Below, piece after piece: positions 9,860-19,595 of a DNA stretch of 64,000 nt. Source of the DNA: Arthrobacter sp. ATA002. Its GTDB lineage: Bacteria > Actinomycetota > Actinomycetes > Actinomycetales > Micrococcaceae. Below the pieces are notes generated by a model. It made no database searches. It worked only from the letters and a program-made list of their open reading frames with translations, and had not been told where the DNA came from. The stretch covers positions 1,302,001-1,366,000 of the forward strand of contig NZ_CP114015.1 in NCBI RefSeq assembly GCF_026898095.1, in the 5' to 3' direction. Positions within the stretch are counted from its first letter, which is position 1; every line of letters begins with the position of its first letter. A program made the position numbers and the translations under genes.

Positions 9860-9903
9860 ACTGTCGCCCCCGGCCGGGCAGGCCCGGCCCGCGGGCCAAC
9901 GGC

Positions 9904-10526
9904 CTACAGGTCCAGCAGTTCCACGCCGGCGTCTTCGAGTTCGGCCAGCGCCGCCCGCGTACCGGCGCGGTCAATACCGCGGCAGAGGTCCGGGATGACA
10001 AACGTGTCATAGCCGGCGGCGACGGCATCCAGGGCCGTGGCGCGGACACAGTAGTCGGCGGCCAGGCCCACGATCACGACCTCGTCGACGTCGTTCTCAC
10101 GCAGCCAGTCGTCCAGGCTGACGGTCTCCGCCGGGTCCAGCGGCGCGGCTGCCGCGTCCAGATCGCCGGTGGGGACTTCGTCTTCGGGCGCGAGCACGCC
10201 CTCGAAACCGGAGTACGCCGCCTCATACTGGCCCTTGCGGAAGAACGCGTCAATGTGTTCGGTGTCCAGGTCGGGGTGCAGGCCGGCTCCGGTGGTGCCG
10301 GCGACGCAGTGCACCGGCCAGGATTCCCTGTAGTCCGGAGTGTCGGAAAAGTGCGGCCCGGGCTCGATATGCCAGTCCTGCGTGGCGGCCACGACGTCGT
10401 ACCGGCCCCGCGTGGTTTCGATGTAATCGGTAATTTCGGAGGCTGTGTCGGTGCCGCCGGGAACGGCGAGGATCCTCCTTCGCAGAAGTCGTTCTGGACG
10501 TCGACAACAATCAGGGCGCGCGTCAT
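9904..10526 (-). CDS. pncA: Nicotinamidase / isochorismatase family, one frameshift
   Basis: The enzyme hydrolyses nicotinamide to nicotinate for NAD salvage. The N-terminus (MTRALIVVDVQNDFCEGGS) has the catalytic Asp and the usual nicotinamidase opening. The remainder (VAATQDWH, metal-binding His; VAGTTGAG; FEGVLA; VGLAADYCVRATALDA with the catalytic Cys) is in a second frame. Restoring one base at GG 10470-10471 (a CC run on the coding strand) joins them as GGSLAVPGGTD, giving 207 residues. ATG 10526 has GAGGAGT upstream and follows the pncB stop by 2 nt, so pncB-pncA form an operon that turns nicotinamide into nicotinate mononucleotide. Confidence 0.9.
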
Positions 10527-10528
10527 TC

Positions 10529-11860
10529 TTACTCCTCGTATTCGGTGGGGATGGCCGGTTCGCCGCGCTGCAGGCGGTTCACCGAGGCCGGAAGCTCGGC
10601 CAGGGAATCTGTGTGCCGTTTGGCGGCCCGCTCCATGCCGCCGGCGCCGGTCCAGCCGGGGAGGATTTCGCCGTCGGCCACAAACTGTTCCAGCAGCGGG
10701 CGGTCGTTGCCGTCATCGAGGGGGCGGTGGCCGATACCAATGACCTCGGCGGTGGCCGTGCCGTGCGCGTTGAGGCGGCGCAGCGCATATTTGCGGCCGC
10801 CGCGGGAGGCTTTGTTCTTTGCGGCCTTGGCCACGGAAACAAACTCGTGGTCGTCGCCCTCACGGCTGACCAGCTTGTACACCATCCCGGCGGTGGGAGC
10901 GCCGGACCCGGTGACCAGCGAGGTGCCCACACCGTACGCGTCCACCGGGGCGGAGGCCAGAGAGGCAATGGCATATTCATCCAGGTCGGAGGTGACCATG
11001 ATGCGGGTGTCCGTGTTGCCCAGGTCATCCAGGAGCTCCCGCACCCACCGGGCCTGGGCCACCAGGTCGCCGGAATCCAGCCGCACTCCGCCCAGTTTCG
11101 TGCCGGCAACGGCGACGGCGTTGCGCACGCCCGCTTCGACGTCGTACGTGTCCACCAGGAGCGAGGTGTTCGCGCCGAGCGAGCCAACCTGGGCCTCGAA
11201 GGCGTCGCGTTCCGAGTCGTGGAGGAGAGTGAAGGAATGGGCGGCGGTGCCAACCGTTTTCAGGCCGTACCGGCGCCCGGCTTCCAGGTTTGAGGTCGAG
11301 TCGAAGCCGGCAATGATCGCGGCGCGGGCAGCGGCTGCGGCCGCCTCCTCATGCGTGCGGCGCGAGCCCATCTCGATGCACGGGCGCCCGCCGGCGGCGG
11401 TGACCATGCGGGATGCGGCCGAGGCGATCGCGCTGTCGTGGTTCAGGACCGAGAGCAGGAGGGTCTCCAGGATGCAGGCCTCGGCGAAGGTTGCTTCCAC
11501 CGTCAGGATCGGTGAATGCGGGAAATAGGCCTCACCCTCGGCGTAGCCGAAGATGTTTCCGGAGAACCGGAAGCCGGCGAGCCACTGCAGCGTGCGGGCG
11601 TCCACCACCGAGGTGCTTTCCAGGAACGCGAGCTGTTCGTCACCGAACCGGAAGGCGGCCAGCGCCTCGAGGATCCGGCCGGTGCCGGCAACAACCCCGT
11701 ACCGGCGCCCGTCGGGCAGCCGCCGGCCGAAAACCTCGAACACGGATCGGCGGCTGGCTGTGCCTGAATGCAGGGCAGCCTGCAGCATGGTCAACTCATA
11801 ATGGTCGGTATACAGGGCGGCATTGGGCTGGCGCCAAGCGTTGGTGCTGTTCACAGTCAA
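10529..11860 (-). CDS. pncB: Nicotinate phosphoribosyltransferase
   Basis: 443 residues, normal length. It makes nicotinate mononucleotide from nicotinate and PRPP. The N-terminus LYTDHYELTMLQAAL is characteristic. RRTHEEAAAA, GRRYGLKTVGTAAHSFTLLH (substrate His) and GVRLDSGDL with VTSDLDEYAI form the phosphoribosyl-binding barrel. It is the first gene of the leftward pncB-pncA operon and is divergent from clpS, with 80 bp between the two starts. Confidence 0.95.
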   Translation of the reverse strand: MTVNSTNAWRQPNAALYTDHYELTMLQAALHSGTASRRSVFEVFGRRLPDGRRYGVVAGTGRILEALAAFRFGDEQLAFLESTSVVDARTLQWLAGFRFSGNIFGYAEGEAYFPHSPILTVEATFAEACILETLLLSVLNHDSAIASAASRMVTAAGGRPCIEMGSRRTHEEAAAAAARAAIIAGFDSTSNLEAGRRYGLKTVGTAAHSFTLLHDSERDAFEAQVGSLGANTSLLVDTYDVEAGVRNAVAVAGTKLGGVRLDSGDLVAQARWVRELLDDLGNTDTRIMVTSDLDEYAIASLASAPVDAYGVGTSLVTGSGAPTAGMVYKLVSREGDDHEFVSVAKAAKNKASRGGRKYALRRLNAHGTATAEVIGIGHRPLDDGNDRPLLEQFVADGEILPGWTGAGGMERAAKRHTDSLAELPASVNRLQRGEPAIPTEYEE

Positions 11861-11927
11861 AACTCTAACCCCCGTTCGCTTATTGAGTAGAAGGCTTCCG
11901 CTGGCGGTTCGGCAACCGGGCCCAACC

Positions 11928-11933
11928 TACAAT
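11928..11933 (+). promoter_or_regulatory. -10 box (TACAAT) before clpS
   Basis: TACAAT is 7 nt before ATG 11941, so a leaderless or near-leaderless clpS message is likely. GGAG lies within those 7 nt, too close to act as a normal ribosome-binding site. Confidence 0.45.
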
Positions 11934-11940
11934 TGGAGTC

Positions 11941-12248
11941 ATGACTTTGAGCACTGCGCCCGGCACCGACACCCTTGAGCGCGCTGAGACGGAGTCCCTG
12001 GTTGGCGCCGACGTGCCGTGGGTGGTGATTGTCTGGAACGATCCGGTGAACCTCATGAGCTACGTCAGCTACGTCTTCCGCAGCTATTTCGGCTATTCGG
12101 AGGCCAAGGCCAACCGGCTCATGATGGAAGTCCATGAACAGGGCAAGTCCGTGGTCGCGACCGGGTCCCGTGAGTCGGCGGAGCGGGACACCGTGGCCAT
12201 GCACTCCTTCGGGCTCTGGGCCACCTTCCAAAAACCGACGAACCCTGA
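11941..12248 (+). CDS. clpS: ATP-dependent Clp protease adaptor ClpS, frameshift at the end
   Basis: The adaptor delivers N-degron substrates to ClpAP/ClpCP. The ClpS core is clear: WVVIVWNDPVNLMSYV, FGYSEAKANRLMMEVHEQG (N-end rule pocket Asp/Met), and a C-terminal FGLWATFQK strand. As sequenced the frame runs on for 220 more codons. Adding one A to AAAAA 12230-12234 gives a C-terminus KTDEP and TGA at 12246-12248, for 102 residues, the normal size. It opens the clpS-DUF2017-murI cluster that is conserved in Actinobacteria. Confidence 0.9.
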
Positions 12249-12332
12249 TCCGCCCGGTGCACCGGCACTGACAACGGCAACAGCGGCAGGAAAAGCAGCA
12301 CAGCCCGGCTCCGGCCGGCGGATAGGACAGAC

Positions 12333-12889
12333 GTGGCAACCGGATTCAAAACCACCCGCAAGGGCATCACCGCATCACTGGACGCGGGGAGCGGGAGCTG
12401 TTGCGCAGCCTGTTCAACGACGTGCTGGGCATGCTGGAGCCGGATACGCCCGCAGACGCCGACCCGCTGGCGGCGATGGTGGGTTTGGACACCAGTGCCA
12501 GTGTCCCGTCCGACTCCGCGCTGCACCGCCTGCTGCCCGACGCCGTCCAGGGGGACGATGCCGAAGCACTGGAATTCCGCCGCCTCACCGAGCGCTCGCT
12601 GAGGGAATCCAAGAGCGGGGCACTGCGCGCCGCGGCCCTGCTGCTGGAATCAAAACCGCTGCTGCTCAACGCCGAACAGGCCCAGTATTTTGCCCGCGCG
12701 CTCAACGATGTACGGCTCGTGCTTGCCGACCGCCTCGGGCTGGAGACCGACGAAGACACCGAGCGGCTGCACGGCATCACCGATCCGTCCCGGGCGCAGG
12801 ACGTGGACGGTTATCTGGCCCTCGTGTACAACTTTGTCACCTGGCTGCAGGAGACCCTGATGCAGGCCATGAACCGCTCCCTGCTGTGA
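12333..12889 (+). CDS. DUF2017 family protein, one frameshift
   Basis: A helical soluble protein usually encoded just after clpS. The GTG start at 12333 has AGGACAG upstream. The first 18 codons (MATGFKTTRKGITASLDA) then shift at GGGG 12386-12389. Adding one G gives DAGERELLRSLFNDVL and a 185-residue protein ending in NFVTWLQETLMQAMNRSLL. The molecular function is unknown. The constant link to clpS suggests a role around regulated proteolysis, which is inference only. Confidence 0.85.
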
Positions 12890-12948
12890 CCAAGCGCACG
12901 CCGGGGTGAGTTCGCGGCGGGGTGCCGGGGGACTATTCTCGATACATT

Positions 12949-14013
12949 ATGAGCTCTGACCCGGAAAGTTCCTCGCTGATGACGGAACCGCTGACCGACG
13001 CACCGCGCGCGCAGGTGGCCGGGCGCGCCCGGCGGCCGCAGCGCACCGGCCTGCCGCGGAAAAACAATGCGGAAGCGCCCATCGGTATTTTCGATTCCGG
13101 CGTGGGCGGGCTGACCGTGGCCCGGGCAGTCATCGACCAGCTGCCCAATGAGTCGGTTCTTTACGTGGGCGACACCGCCCGCGGCCCCTACGGGCCCCTG
13201 CCCATTGCGGAAGTCCGCGCCAACGCACTGGGCGTCATGGATGAACTGGTGGACTCCGGCGTCAAGCTCCTGGTCATTGCCTGCAACACGGCGTCGGCCG
13301 CCGTTCTCCGGGACGCCCGCGAGCGCTACACCCGCCGTTACGGCATCCCCGTCATCGAGGTCATCCAGCCCGCCGTGCGCCGTGCCGTCGCGGCCACCCG
13401 GTCCGGGCGGGTCGGCGTGATCGGAACCGAGGCCACGGTCGGTTCGCGCGCCTACCACGACACGTTTGCCGCCGCTCCGCACCTGCGGATCGAATCCGTG
13501 GCGTGCCCGGCGTTCGTCGACTACGTCGAGGCCGGCGTTACCGCCGGTCCGGACCTGCTGGCCACCGCCGAAGAGTACCTGGCCCCGCTGAAAGCCGGCG
13601 GGGTGGATACCGTGGTGCTGGGCTGCACGCACTATCCGCTGCTCACCGGCGTGATCTCCTACGTGATGGGCGACGGCGTGACGCTGGTGTCCAGTGCGGA
13701 GGAAACCGCCAAGGACGTGTACCGGGCGCTGATTTCCCATGACCTGCAGCGCACCGCAGCGGCCGCACCGGAGTACCGGTTCCTGGCCACGGGGGATTCG
13801 GCGTCCTTCGAACTCCTGGCCCGGCGCTTCCTTGGCCCTGAAGTCCTGCGTGTCGAGCACGTGGAAAACGTGGCGGCGCACTATCCCACCGGCAGCCTGG
13901 CCCGGGTCACCCCGGACATGGCTGCCGCCGACCGCTCAGCACGCGGCAAGTCCGGCTCCATCCATGACGACCACGGAAGGCCGCCCGGCGCCCTTCGGAA
14001 CGGCACTGAATGA
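12949..14013 (+). CDS. murI: Glutamate racemase
   Basis: It converts L- to D-glutamate for peptidoglycan. Signature motifs are [20 protein letters not shown] (first catalytic Cys) and LGCTHYPLL (second catalytic Cys). The catalytic domain starts near residue 44; the first 43 residues are a hydrophilic extension. The start is uncertain: ATG 12949 (354 residues) or ATG 12979. TATTCT (12934-12939) is a possible -10 box 9 nt before 12949. The last 30 residues after GSLARVTP are also an extension. The stop overlaps the next start (ATGA at 14010-14013). Confidence 0.93.
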   Translation: MSSDPESSSLMTEPLTDAPRAQVAGRARRPQRTGLPRKNNAEAPIGIFDSGVGGLTVARAVIDQLPNESVLYVGDTARGPYGPLPIAEVRANALGVMDELVDSGVKLLVIACNTASAAVLRDARERYTRRYGIPVIEVIQPAVRRAVAATRSGRVGVIGTEATVGSRAYHDTFAAAPHLRIESVACPAFVDYVEAGVTAGPDLLATAEEYLAPLKAGGVDTVVLGCTHYPLLTGVISYVMGDGVTLVSSAEETAKDVYRALISHDLQRTAAAAPEYRFLATGDSASFELLARRFLGPEVLRVEHVENVAAHYPTGSLARVTPDMAAADRSARGKSGSIHDDHGRPPGALRNGTE

Positions 14014-14882
14014 AACTGACCATTGTGGGCTGCAGCGGATCCTTTCCCGGTCCGGCATCCCCTGCCTCCTGTTACCTTGTCACCGCCAACGACGGCGTCC
14101 GGACCTGGCGCATCCTGCTGGACCTGGGCAACGGTTCGCTGGGGGCACTGCAGCGCTACATGGATTTGCGGGACATCGACGCCGTCCTGCTGACCCACCT
14201 GCATCCGGACCACTGCATGGACCTGTGCGGACTGCACGTGGCGGTCCATTGGGACCCGGCCGGGTGGAACCGGGACCGGATTAAGGTCTTTGGGCCCAAG
14301 GACACGGCTGACCGGATGGCCACGGCATACGGGCTGCCCCTTGATCCGGGCATGCACGAGGACTTCGAGTTCCTGAACTGGGAGAGCAGCGAAAGCGTGG
14401 ACATCGGCCCGTTCACTGTCACGCCCTATCCGGTCAGGCACCCGGCCGACGAGGCCTACGCCCTGCGGGTCGAGGCCAGGTCCGTGGGCCCGGACGGGAC
14501 CACCCTGCTGCACACCCTGGCCTATTCCGGGGACACCGACTCCTGCGGCGGGCTGGAGGAAGCCGCCCGCGACAGCGACGTCTTCCTCTGCGAGGCGGCG
14601 TTCCATGAAGGCCGCGACGACGCCATCGACGGCGTGCACCTGACCGGCAAACGGGCCGGTGCCGCGGCCACGGCGGCCAGCGCGCGCCGCCTGCTCCTGA
14701 CCCACCTGCCGGTCTGGAATGACGCCAACACCTCGGTCGCGGAAGCACGCGAAACGTATGCCGGGGATCTCGCGGTGGCCGTGGCGGGTGTCTCCTACGA
14801 GGTTGGCAGTCCGTTCGCCGCTCCGCTGGCGGCCGGTTCCGGAGCCCAGCCCGCCGGCTCAGGAAGCCAGCCCGCCGGGTAG
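14010..14882 (+). CDS. MBL-fold metallo-hydrolase
   Basis: A 290-residue beta-lactamase-fold hydrolase. The metal motif is [11 protein letters not shown] (HxHxDH, about residues 67-73). Further ligands lie in [22 protein letters not shown] and LTHLPVW. The class is that of RNase Z-like/phosphodiesterase proteins, but it lacks features that would fix the substrate. It overlaps murI by 4 bp and lies just before rph, an order conserved in Actinobacteria, and may act in nucleotide or RNA turnover. The C-terminus carries a short Ser/Gly/Pro tail with a repeated GSGSQPAG-like unit. Confidence 0.88.
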   Translation: MKLTIVGCSGSFPGPASPASCYLVTANDGVRTWRILLDLGNGSLGALQRYMDLRDIDAVLLTHLHPDHCMDLCGLHVAVHWDPAGWNRDRIKVFGPKDTADRMATAYGLPLDPGMHEDFEFLNWESSESVDIGPFTVTPYPVRHPADEAYALRVEARSVGPDGTTLLHTLAYSGDTDSCGGLEEAARDSDVFLCEAAFHEGRDDAIDGVHLTGKRAGAAATAASARRLLLTHLPVWNDANTSVAEARETYAGDLAVAVAGVSYEVGSPFAAPLAAGSGAQPAGSGSQPAG

Positions 14883-14897
14883 CCGGAGCCCGGCCGA

Positions 14898-14903
14898 TAG
14901 ACT
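14898..14903 (+). promoter_or_regulatory. -10 box (TAGACT) before rph
   Basis: TAGACT is 6 nt before ATG 14910, again the spacing expected for a leaderless transcript. No ribosome-binding site is present in between (GGGCGC). Confidence 0.45.
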
Positions 14904-14909
14904 GGGCGC

Positions 14910-15695
14910 ATGACTACCGCTGCAAACAGCCCTTCTTCTTCCACGCCTGCCGCCGGTTCCGCCGTCGTGCGGTCCGACGGCCGCACGCCGGACCAGCTGC
15001 GCAGCATCACCATCACCCGCGGCTGGTCCAAGCAGGCCGAGGGGTCTGCCCTGATCGAATTCGGCAACACCCGCGTGCTGTGCACCGCCTCCCTGACGCC
15101 CGGCGTGCCGCGCTGGCTCAAGGGCGAAGGTACGGGATGGGTGACGGCGGAGTACGCCATGCTGCCCCGGGCCACGAACACCCGCAACGCCCGCGAGTCG
15201 GTCAAGGGCAAGCTCGGCGGCCGCACACACGAGATTTCCCGGCTGATCGGCCGCTCGCTGCGCTCCATCATCGACACCAAGGCGCTGGGCGAAAACACCA
15301 TCGTCCTGGACTGCGACGTGCTGCAGGCCGACGGCGGCACCCGCACCGCCGCGATCACCGGCGCGTACGTGGCGCTCGCCGATGCCCTGGCCTGGGCCAG
15401 GGACAACAAGCTCATCGCCCGCAACGCGAAGCCGCTGCTGGACACCGTCTCCGCGGTCAGCGTGGGCATCATTGACGGCGTGCCGATGCTGGACCTGCCC
15501 TATGTGGAGGATGTCCGCGCCGAAACCGACATGAACGTCGTGGTCACCGGTTCGGGCAAGTTCGTGGAGGTCCAGGGCACCGCCGAAGGTGCGCCGTTTG
15601 ACCGGGACGAACTCAACGCGCTGCTGGACCTGGCTCTGCTGGGCACCACCGAGCTGGCTGAAATCCAGCGCCGTACGCTGGGTGAAAGCGTATGA
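14910..15695 (+). CDS. rph: Ribonuclease PH
   Basis: A 261-residue phosphorolytic 3'-5' exoribonuclease that trims tRNA 3' ends. [37 protein letters not shown], the Arg-rich RNA-binding loop ([11 protein letters not shown]) and [19 protein letters not shown] are all typical. An extra 20 residues precede the core. The stop overlaps the rdgB start codon (ATGA at 15692-15695), giving translational coupling. Confidence 0.95.
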   Translation: MTTAANSPSSSTPAAGSAVVRSDGRTPDQLRSITITRGWSKQAEGSALIEFGNTRVLCTASLTPGVPRWLKGEGTGWVTAEYAMLPRATNTRNARESVKGKLGGRTHEISRLIGRSLRSIIDTKALGENTIVLDCDVLQADGGTRTAAITGAYVALADALAWARDNKLIARNAKPLLDTVSAVSVGIIDGVPMLDLPYVEDVRAETDMNVVVTGSGKFVEVQGTAEGAPFDRDELNALLDLALLGTTELAEIQRRTLGESV

Positions 15696-16320
15696 CCTCC
15701 ACCCCCGAGGGGCCCGGCTGGTCCTTGCTACCCGGAACCAGGGCAAGCTGAGGGAGCTCCGGGAACTGCTGCGGGGACGGATTGAGGGGCTCGACGTCGA
15801 CACCCAGGTGATCGACGCCGCCGCCGCCGGCGTTCCGGACGTTCCCGAGACCGGAGTTACGTTCGAAGCGAACTCACTGCTCAAGGCCCGTGCCGTGGCT
15901 GATGCCACCGGGCTGGCCGCCATCGCGGACGATTCGGGCTTGGCCGTGGACGTCCTCGGCGGCGCGCCGGGCATCTTCTCGGCGCGGTGGTCCGGCCGGC
16001 ACGGCGACGACGCCGCCAACTTGGACCTGCTGCTGGCCCAGCTGGCTGACATTGCCCCGGAACACCGGGGGGCGGGGTTTGTCTGCGCCGCTGTACTGGC
16101 ACTGCCCGGCGGCGCCGCCGTGGTGGAGCGCGCCGAGCTGCGTGGGACGCTTCTCACAGCACCGCGCGGGGCGGGCGGCTTTGGCTATGATCCGATCCTG
16201 CTGCCGGACGGGTTCGACCGCAGCTGTGCCGAGCTGGCGCCGGAAGAGAAAAATGCCATTAGCCACCGGGGACAGGCGTTTCGGGCGCTGCTGCCGGCGA
16301 TCGCGGACGCCCTGGCCTGA
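15692..16320 (+). CDS. rdgB: RdgB/HAM1 non-canonical purine NTP pyrophosphatase, one frameshift
   Basis: It removes dITP, XTP and related nucleotides from the pool. [13 protein letters not shown] (phosphate-binding), [29 protein letters not shown] and GGFGYDPI are diagnostic. ATG 15692 overlaps the rph stop, but the frame shifts at CCCCC 15702-15706. Adding one C gives [16 protein letters not shown] and 209 residues, normal for the family. As sequenced the frame starting at that ATG ends after about 19 codons. Confidence 0.92.
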
Positions 16321-16374
16321 GCATTCCGGCGGGAGCCGGGGCCGGCTGCCCGCAGGCTCCGCTGCGCGCCGCGC

Positions 16375-16418
16375 AACCCGAAAAATCCGGTGTCCGGGCC
16401 GCTTCAGCGGTTCGGGTT
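16375..16418 (+). terminator. Terminator after rdgB
   Basis: AACCCGAA (16375-16382) pairs with TTCGGGTT (16411-16418), with a CCGC/GCGG inner stem and TTCTCC after it. It closes the clpS-to-rdgB region. Confidence 0.55.
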
Positions 16419-16457
16419 TTCTCCGGGCGCAGTTCTTAGGGCAGAATTGGGGGCAAT

Positions 16458-17173
16458 ATGACTACACAGATTCTTGCCTCAGTTGCCACCGCCAGTACCG
16501 ACGGATCGGCGCTGGGAGGGATCGCGGAGTGGGCCGTCAACATTATGGAGGCCATCGGAGCCCCCGGCGCCGGCCTGGCCATTGCCCTCGAAAACCTCTT
16601 CCCGCCGCTGCCCAGCGAGGTGATCCTGCCGCTGGCCGGGTTCGCCGCCAGCCAGGGAAACTTCTCCTCCCCGCGGCGCTTATCTGGACCACGCTGGGCT
16701 CTGTGCTGGGTGCCTGGGTGCTGTATGGCGTTGGCGCATGGCTGGGGCGGGACCGGATGCGTGCCCTGGTGTCCCGGGTTCCGCTCGTCGACATCGAGGA
16801 CGTGGACCGGGTGGAGGCCTGGTTTAACCGTCACGGCTACAAGGCAGTCTTTTTTGGCCGGATGATTCCGATCTTCCGAAGCCTTATCTCCATTCCCGCC
16901 GGCATCGAGCGGATGCCCATCTGGAAGTTCCTGGCGCTGACAACGGCGGGAAGCCTGATCTGGAACTCAATCTTCGTCTTCGCGGGCTACTACCTCGGTG
17001 AGAGCTGGCACATTGTCGAGGAATACGCCGGAGTCTTCCAGAAGATCGTCATTGCCGCGGTGGTTGTTACCGCCGTCTGGTATATCGTCAGCAAGGTCCG
17101 CTCGTACCGGCGGAAGAAGGCCGCGAAGCCGGCCGAACCCGCCGCGCCCGCCGAGCCGGCCGACGGCGAGTAA
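16458..17173 (+). CDS. DedA family membrane protein, one frameshift
   Basis: A polytopic membrane protein of the DedA/VTT family, now seen as lipid scramblase or undecaprenyl-phosphate carriers. The family motifs are present: ENLFPPLPSEVILPLAGF (E.PP.PSE) and FFGRMIPIFRSLISIPAG (R/P-rich re-entrant loop). A frame change lies at CC 16666-16667. Adding one C yields GNFSLPAALIWTTLGSVLG and 238 residues. The C-terminus is a basic/Pro-Ala tail (RSYRRKKAAKPAEP). It stands alone between a terminator and the exonuclease gene. Confidence 0.88.
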
Positions 17174-17217
17174 CCGGCCCGCCGCTTCACCCGTGGGCCC
17201 GCGCCGGAGCGCGCAGG

Positions 17218-17280
17218 CCGCCACCGCTTGGCCCGCCACCGCTTGGCCCGCACCACCGCTTATCCGCATCACCGCTTAAG
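17218..17280 (+). repeat. Four degenerate 15-17 bp direct repeats
   Basis: Two exact copies of a 15-mer (CCGCCACCGCTTGGC at 17218-17232 and 17233-17247) are followed by two diverged units (17248-17263, 17264-17280) keeping CACCGCTT. They fill the gap between dedA and the exonuclease gene. They are most likely slippage-made, with no obvious function. Confidence 0.6.
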
Positions 17281-17294
17281 GAACAGAACACCGC

Positions 17295-18312
17295 GTGGGA
17301 ATTGAATTCACGGCCATCGATTTCGAAACGGCCAACGGATTCCGCGGCTCACCCTGTTCGGTCGGACTGGTGAAGGTGCGGGATGGCGCCGTCGTCGACG
17401 AGGTCTCCTGGCTGATGCGTCCGCCGGAGGGACACGACTTCTTTGACCGCCGCAACATCCGTATCCACGGTATTGAAGCCGGGATGGTGGCCGGAGCGCC
17501 GCGGTTCGGCGACCTGTTCCCGGAGATCGGTGCCTTCATTGGCGCGGACCTGCTGGTGGCCCACAACGCGGCCTTCGACATGGGGGTGATCCGCTCGGCG
17601 CTGGAGGTCTCCGGCCTGCCCGGCCCGGCCTACGACTACACCTGCTCGGTGGCGCACTCGCGCCGCACGTACAGCCTGGTCTCGCACTCCCTGCCGTTCG
17701 CGGCGGAGGCGGCGGGGGTTCCGCTGCAGAACCACCACGACGCCGTTGAGGACGCCCGCGCGTGCGCCGGAATCATGGTGGACATTGTCCGGCGCAGCGG
17801 CGCCGCCGACATGTCCGGGTTCTTCGCGGTCCAGGGCATGGTTCCGTCCCGGCTCGAAGCCTACGTGCCCGGCGTGCACGCCCTCTCCAAGGCGACCCGC
17901 GCCGCGCTGGAACGGGGCACCGGGACCGAGGCCAAGGCAGCGGCAACCGGCTGGTCGGGATGGCCCTCGGAAGGCGAGAACCCGCCGCCCAACCCGCTGG
18001 CCGATTCCGCCCACCCTCTTTGGCCACACCGTGGTCTTCAGCGGAAACCTCGGCATGTCCCGCCAGTCCGCCAAGAATTCGGCGGCGGAGTTCGGTGCCC
18101 GCCCCGCGTCGAACGTCACCCGTGCCACCACGATGCTCGTGATGGGGGACGGGTTCGAGTCCGGGGACCTGCGCAACGGGGTCCTCACCGGCAAGGCCCG
18201 GCGGGTCCTGGACCTGCACGGAAAGGGCCAGCGCATTGAGGTCCTCTCCGAGGGGGAGTTCCTGCAGATGCTTGGCGGCAGCTGGCCGGCCGGAGCCGGC
18301 ACGGACAGCTAG
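17295..18312 (+). CDS. DEDDh 3'-5' exonuclease with C-terminal BRCT-like domain, one frameshift
   Basis: The N-terminal domain is a DnaQ-type exonuclease: FTAIDFETAN (D, E), LLVAHNAAFDMGVI (D) and QNHHDAVEDARACA (H, D). After a Gly/Ala/Glu linker (about 205-240) the C-terminal part LFGHTVVFSGNLGMSRQSA with a later MLVMGDGFESG looks like the BRCT domain often joined to such exonucleases in Actinobacteria. The frame changes in the linker or just before LFGHT, near CCC 18014-18016; it needs two added bases or one removed, unlike the other single losses here. The repaired length is about 339 residues. The start is GTG 17295. The stop TAG shares bases with the stop of the convergent next gene. Confidence 0.82.
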
Positions 18313-19427
18313 GTGCCGGTGGCGGCCGTGAACCGGCGCGCCAGCTCCTCGATGACGTCCCGGCCCTCCAGGACGGCCAGCCATTCCCCGGGAAGGGCCG
18401 CGGTGCCGTGCAGCGTACCCACGATGTTTCCGGTGATGGATCCGGTGGAGTCGCTGTCGCCGTCGTGATTGACCGCCAGTGCGACGGCGGCGGTGAAGTG
18501 CTCCTGCGGGGTGGACGCTCCCACAGTGGCCAGCGCTGCGTACAGTCCGATCGCCAGGGCTTCTTCGGCAACCCAGCCTTCGCCCAGGGCCGCCGTCAGT
18601 GTTTCGGGGGAGACCGGCCCGGAGCGGCCCAGCTCGACGGCAGCCGCCAGCCGGGCGGCCAGCTCCGGCACTCCGCTCTCCCGTGCACGGACCACGGCCG
18701 TGTCAGCGGCCTCCTGCAGCGACGCCGACGGCGGAAGCAGGTCGTGGATCAGCACGCTGAACGCGGCGGCGCTGTGCAGGGCCGAGGGATGGCCGTGCGT
18801 CAGCGCGGCGGCGTCTTCACTGAGCCGATAGACCATGCCCGGTTCCACCGAGGGCAGCAGGCCCAGGGGCGCCGAGCGCATGACGGTCCCGCAGCCTTTG
18901 GACTCAGGGTTAACCGGCCGGGCTTTGGTGCCCATGTCCGGGCCGGAGAGCCCGGACAGGCAGGCGTTTCCGGGAGCACGGCGCTGATGCAGCACGGTTT
19001 GTTCATCGATCCAGCGCAGCGGCGGCTGAGGAGCACCGGGATCCAGCGGCACGCCCTGCGTTTTCAGCCAGCGCAGGTAGGCCAGCCACAGGCATGCCGT
19101 CTCATCCGCGCCAACGCCCGCGTTGGCCCATTCCAGGGCTTCGAGCAGCCCGTCGAGGGTGTAGAGCGTCATCTGCGTGTCGTCGGAGAACGGTACCGGT
19201 GCGGGCAGCCCGGTCAGGCTGTGGAGGCCGCGGGCGCCGTAGGCGCTGCGGATTTCCGCGGTGCCGGAGAATTCAACGGCGTAGCCGAGGGCATCTCCCA
19301 GCGCGCCGCCCAGCAGGCAGCCAAAGACTTTCGTTGCCTGTCCCCGGAGGGGAAGATGGGAGGAAGCCGTGCCGTGTTCCGGGAGGGAAGGAGCGGCTGA
19401 CAGCGGATTTTCGAGGTTAGGGCTCAC
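18309..19427 (-). CDS. ADP-ribosylglycohydrolase family protein
   Basis: Removes ADP-ribose from modified proteins or small molecules (DraG/ARH fold, two Mg ions). Metal-binding motifs are visible: GCLLGGALGDALGYAVEF, PFSDDTQMTLYTLDGLLEA, TVMRSAPLGLL and VNHDGDSDSTGSITGNI (D-x-D-S near the end). GTG 19427 (372 residues) is chosen because the conserved core begins 31 residues later; a start at 19517 would add 30 residues of no evident homology. Convergent with the exonuclease; the tetranucleotide CTAG (18309-18312) supplies both stop codons. Confidence 0.9.
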   Translation of the reverse strand: MSPNLENPLSAAPSLPEHGTASSHLPLRGQATKVFGCLLGGALGDALGYAVEFSGTAEIRSAYGARGLHSLTGLPAPVPFSDDTQMTLYTLDGLLEALEWANAGVGADETACLWLAYLRWLKTQGVPLDPGAPQPPLRWIDEQTVLHQRRAPGNACLSGLSGPDMGTKARPVNPESKGCGTVMRSAPLGLLPSVEPGMVYRLSEDAAALTHGHPSALHSAAAFSVLIHDLLPPSASLQEAADTAVVRARESGVPELAARLAAAVELGRSGPVSPETLTAALGEGWVAEEALAIGLYAALATVGASTPQEHFTAAVALAVNHDGDSDSTGSITGNIVGTLHGTAALPGEWLAVLEGRDVIEELARRFTAATGT

Positions 19428-19595
19428 CGTTCCAGCATATCGAGACTCCCCGGCCGGGCGAGCCTCCAGTGTCCTCCCAGCCTCCAATGACAAGCTGGGT
19501 GAGTTTGCCCGGCACATGTTGTACTGCTGCGGGCCTGCAGCGGGACCGTAAGGAAACCCGCCGCGCCAATCGCTAGGAAGAGGAAACTTTTGCCA

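Noticed and set aside
12246-12909. ClpS with a long C-terminal extension
   Set aside because: The extension is another frame of the DUF2017 gene; one A in the run at 12230-12234 restores the usual end.
17218-17280. CRISPR or attachment site
   Set aside because: Only four short degenerate units, no spacers, no integrase and no tRNA nearby.
3307-18312. Programmed frameshifting or phase variation as the cause of the many broken frames
   Set aside because: No slippery heptamers with stimulatory structures; short G/C runs of 2-5 are not contingency loci; the affected genes are unrelated housekeeping genes; the tRNA-Lys run shows the same loss outside coding sequence.
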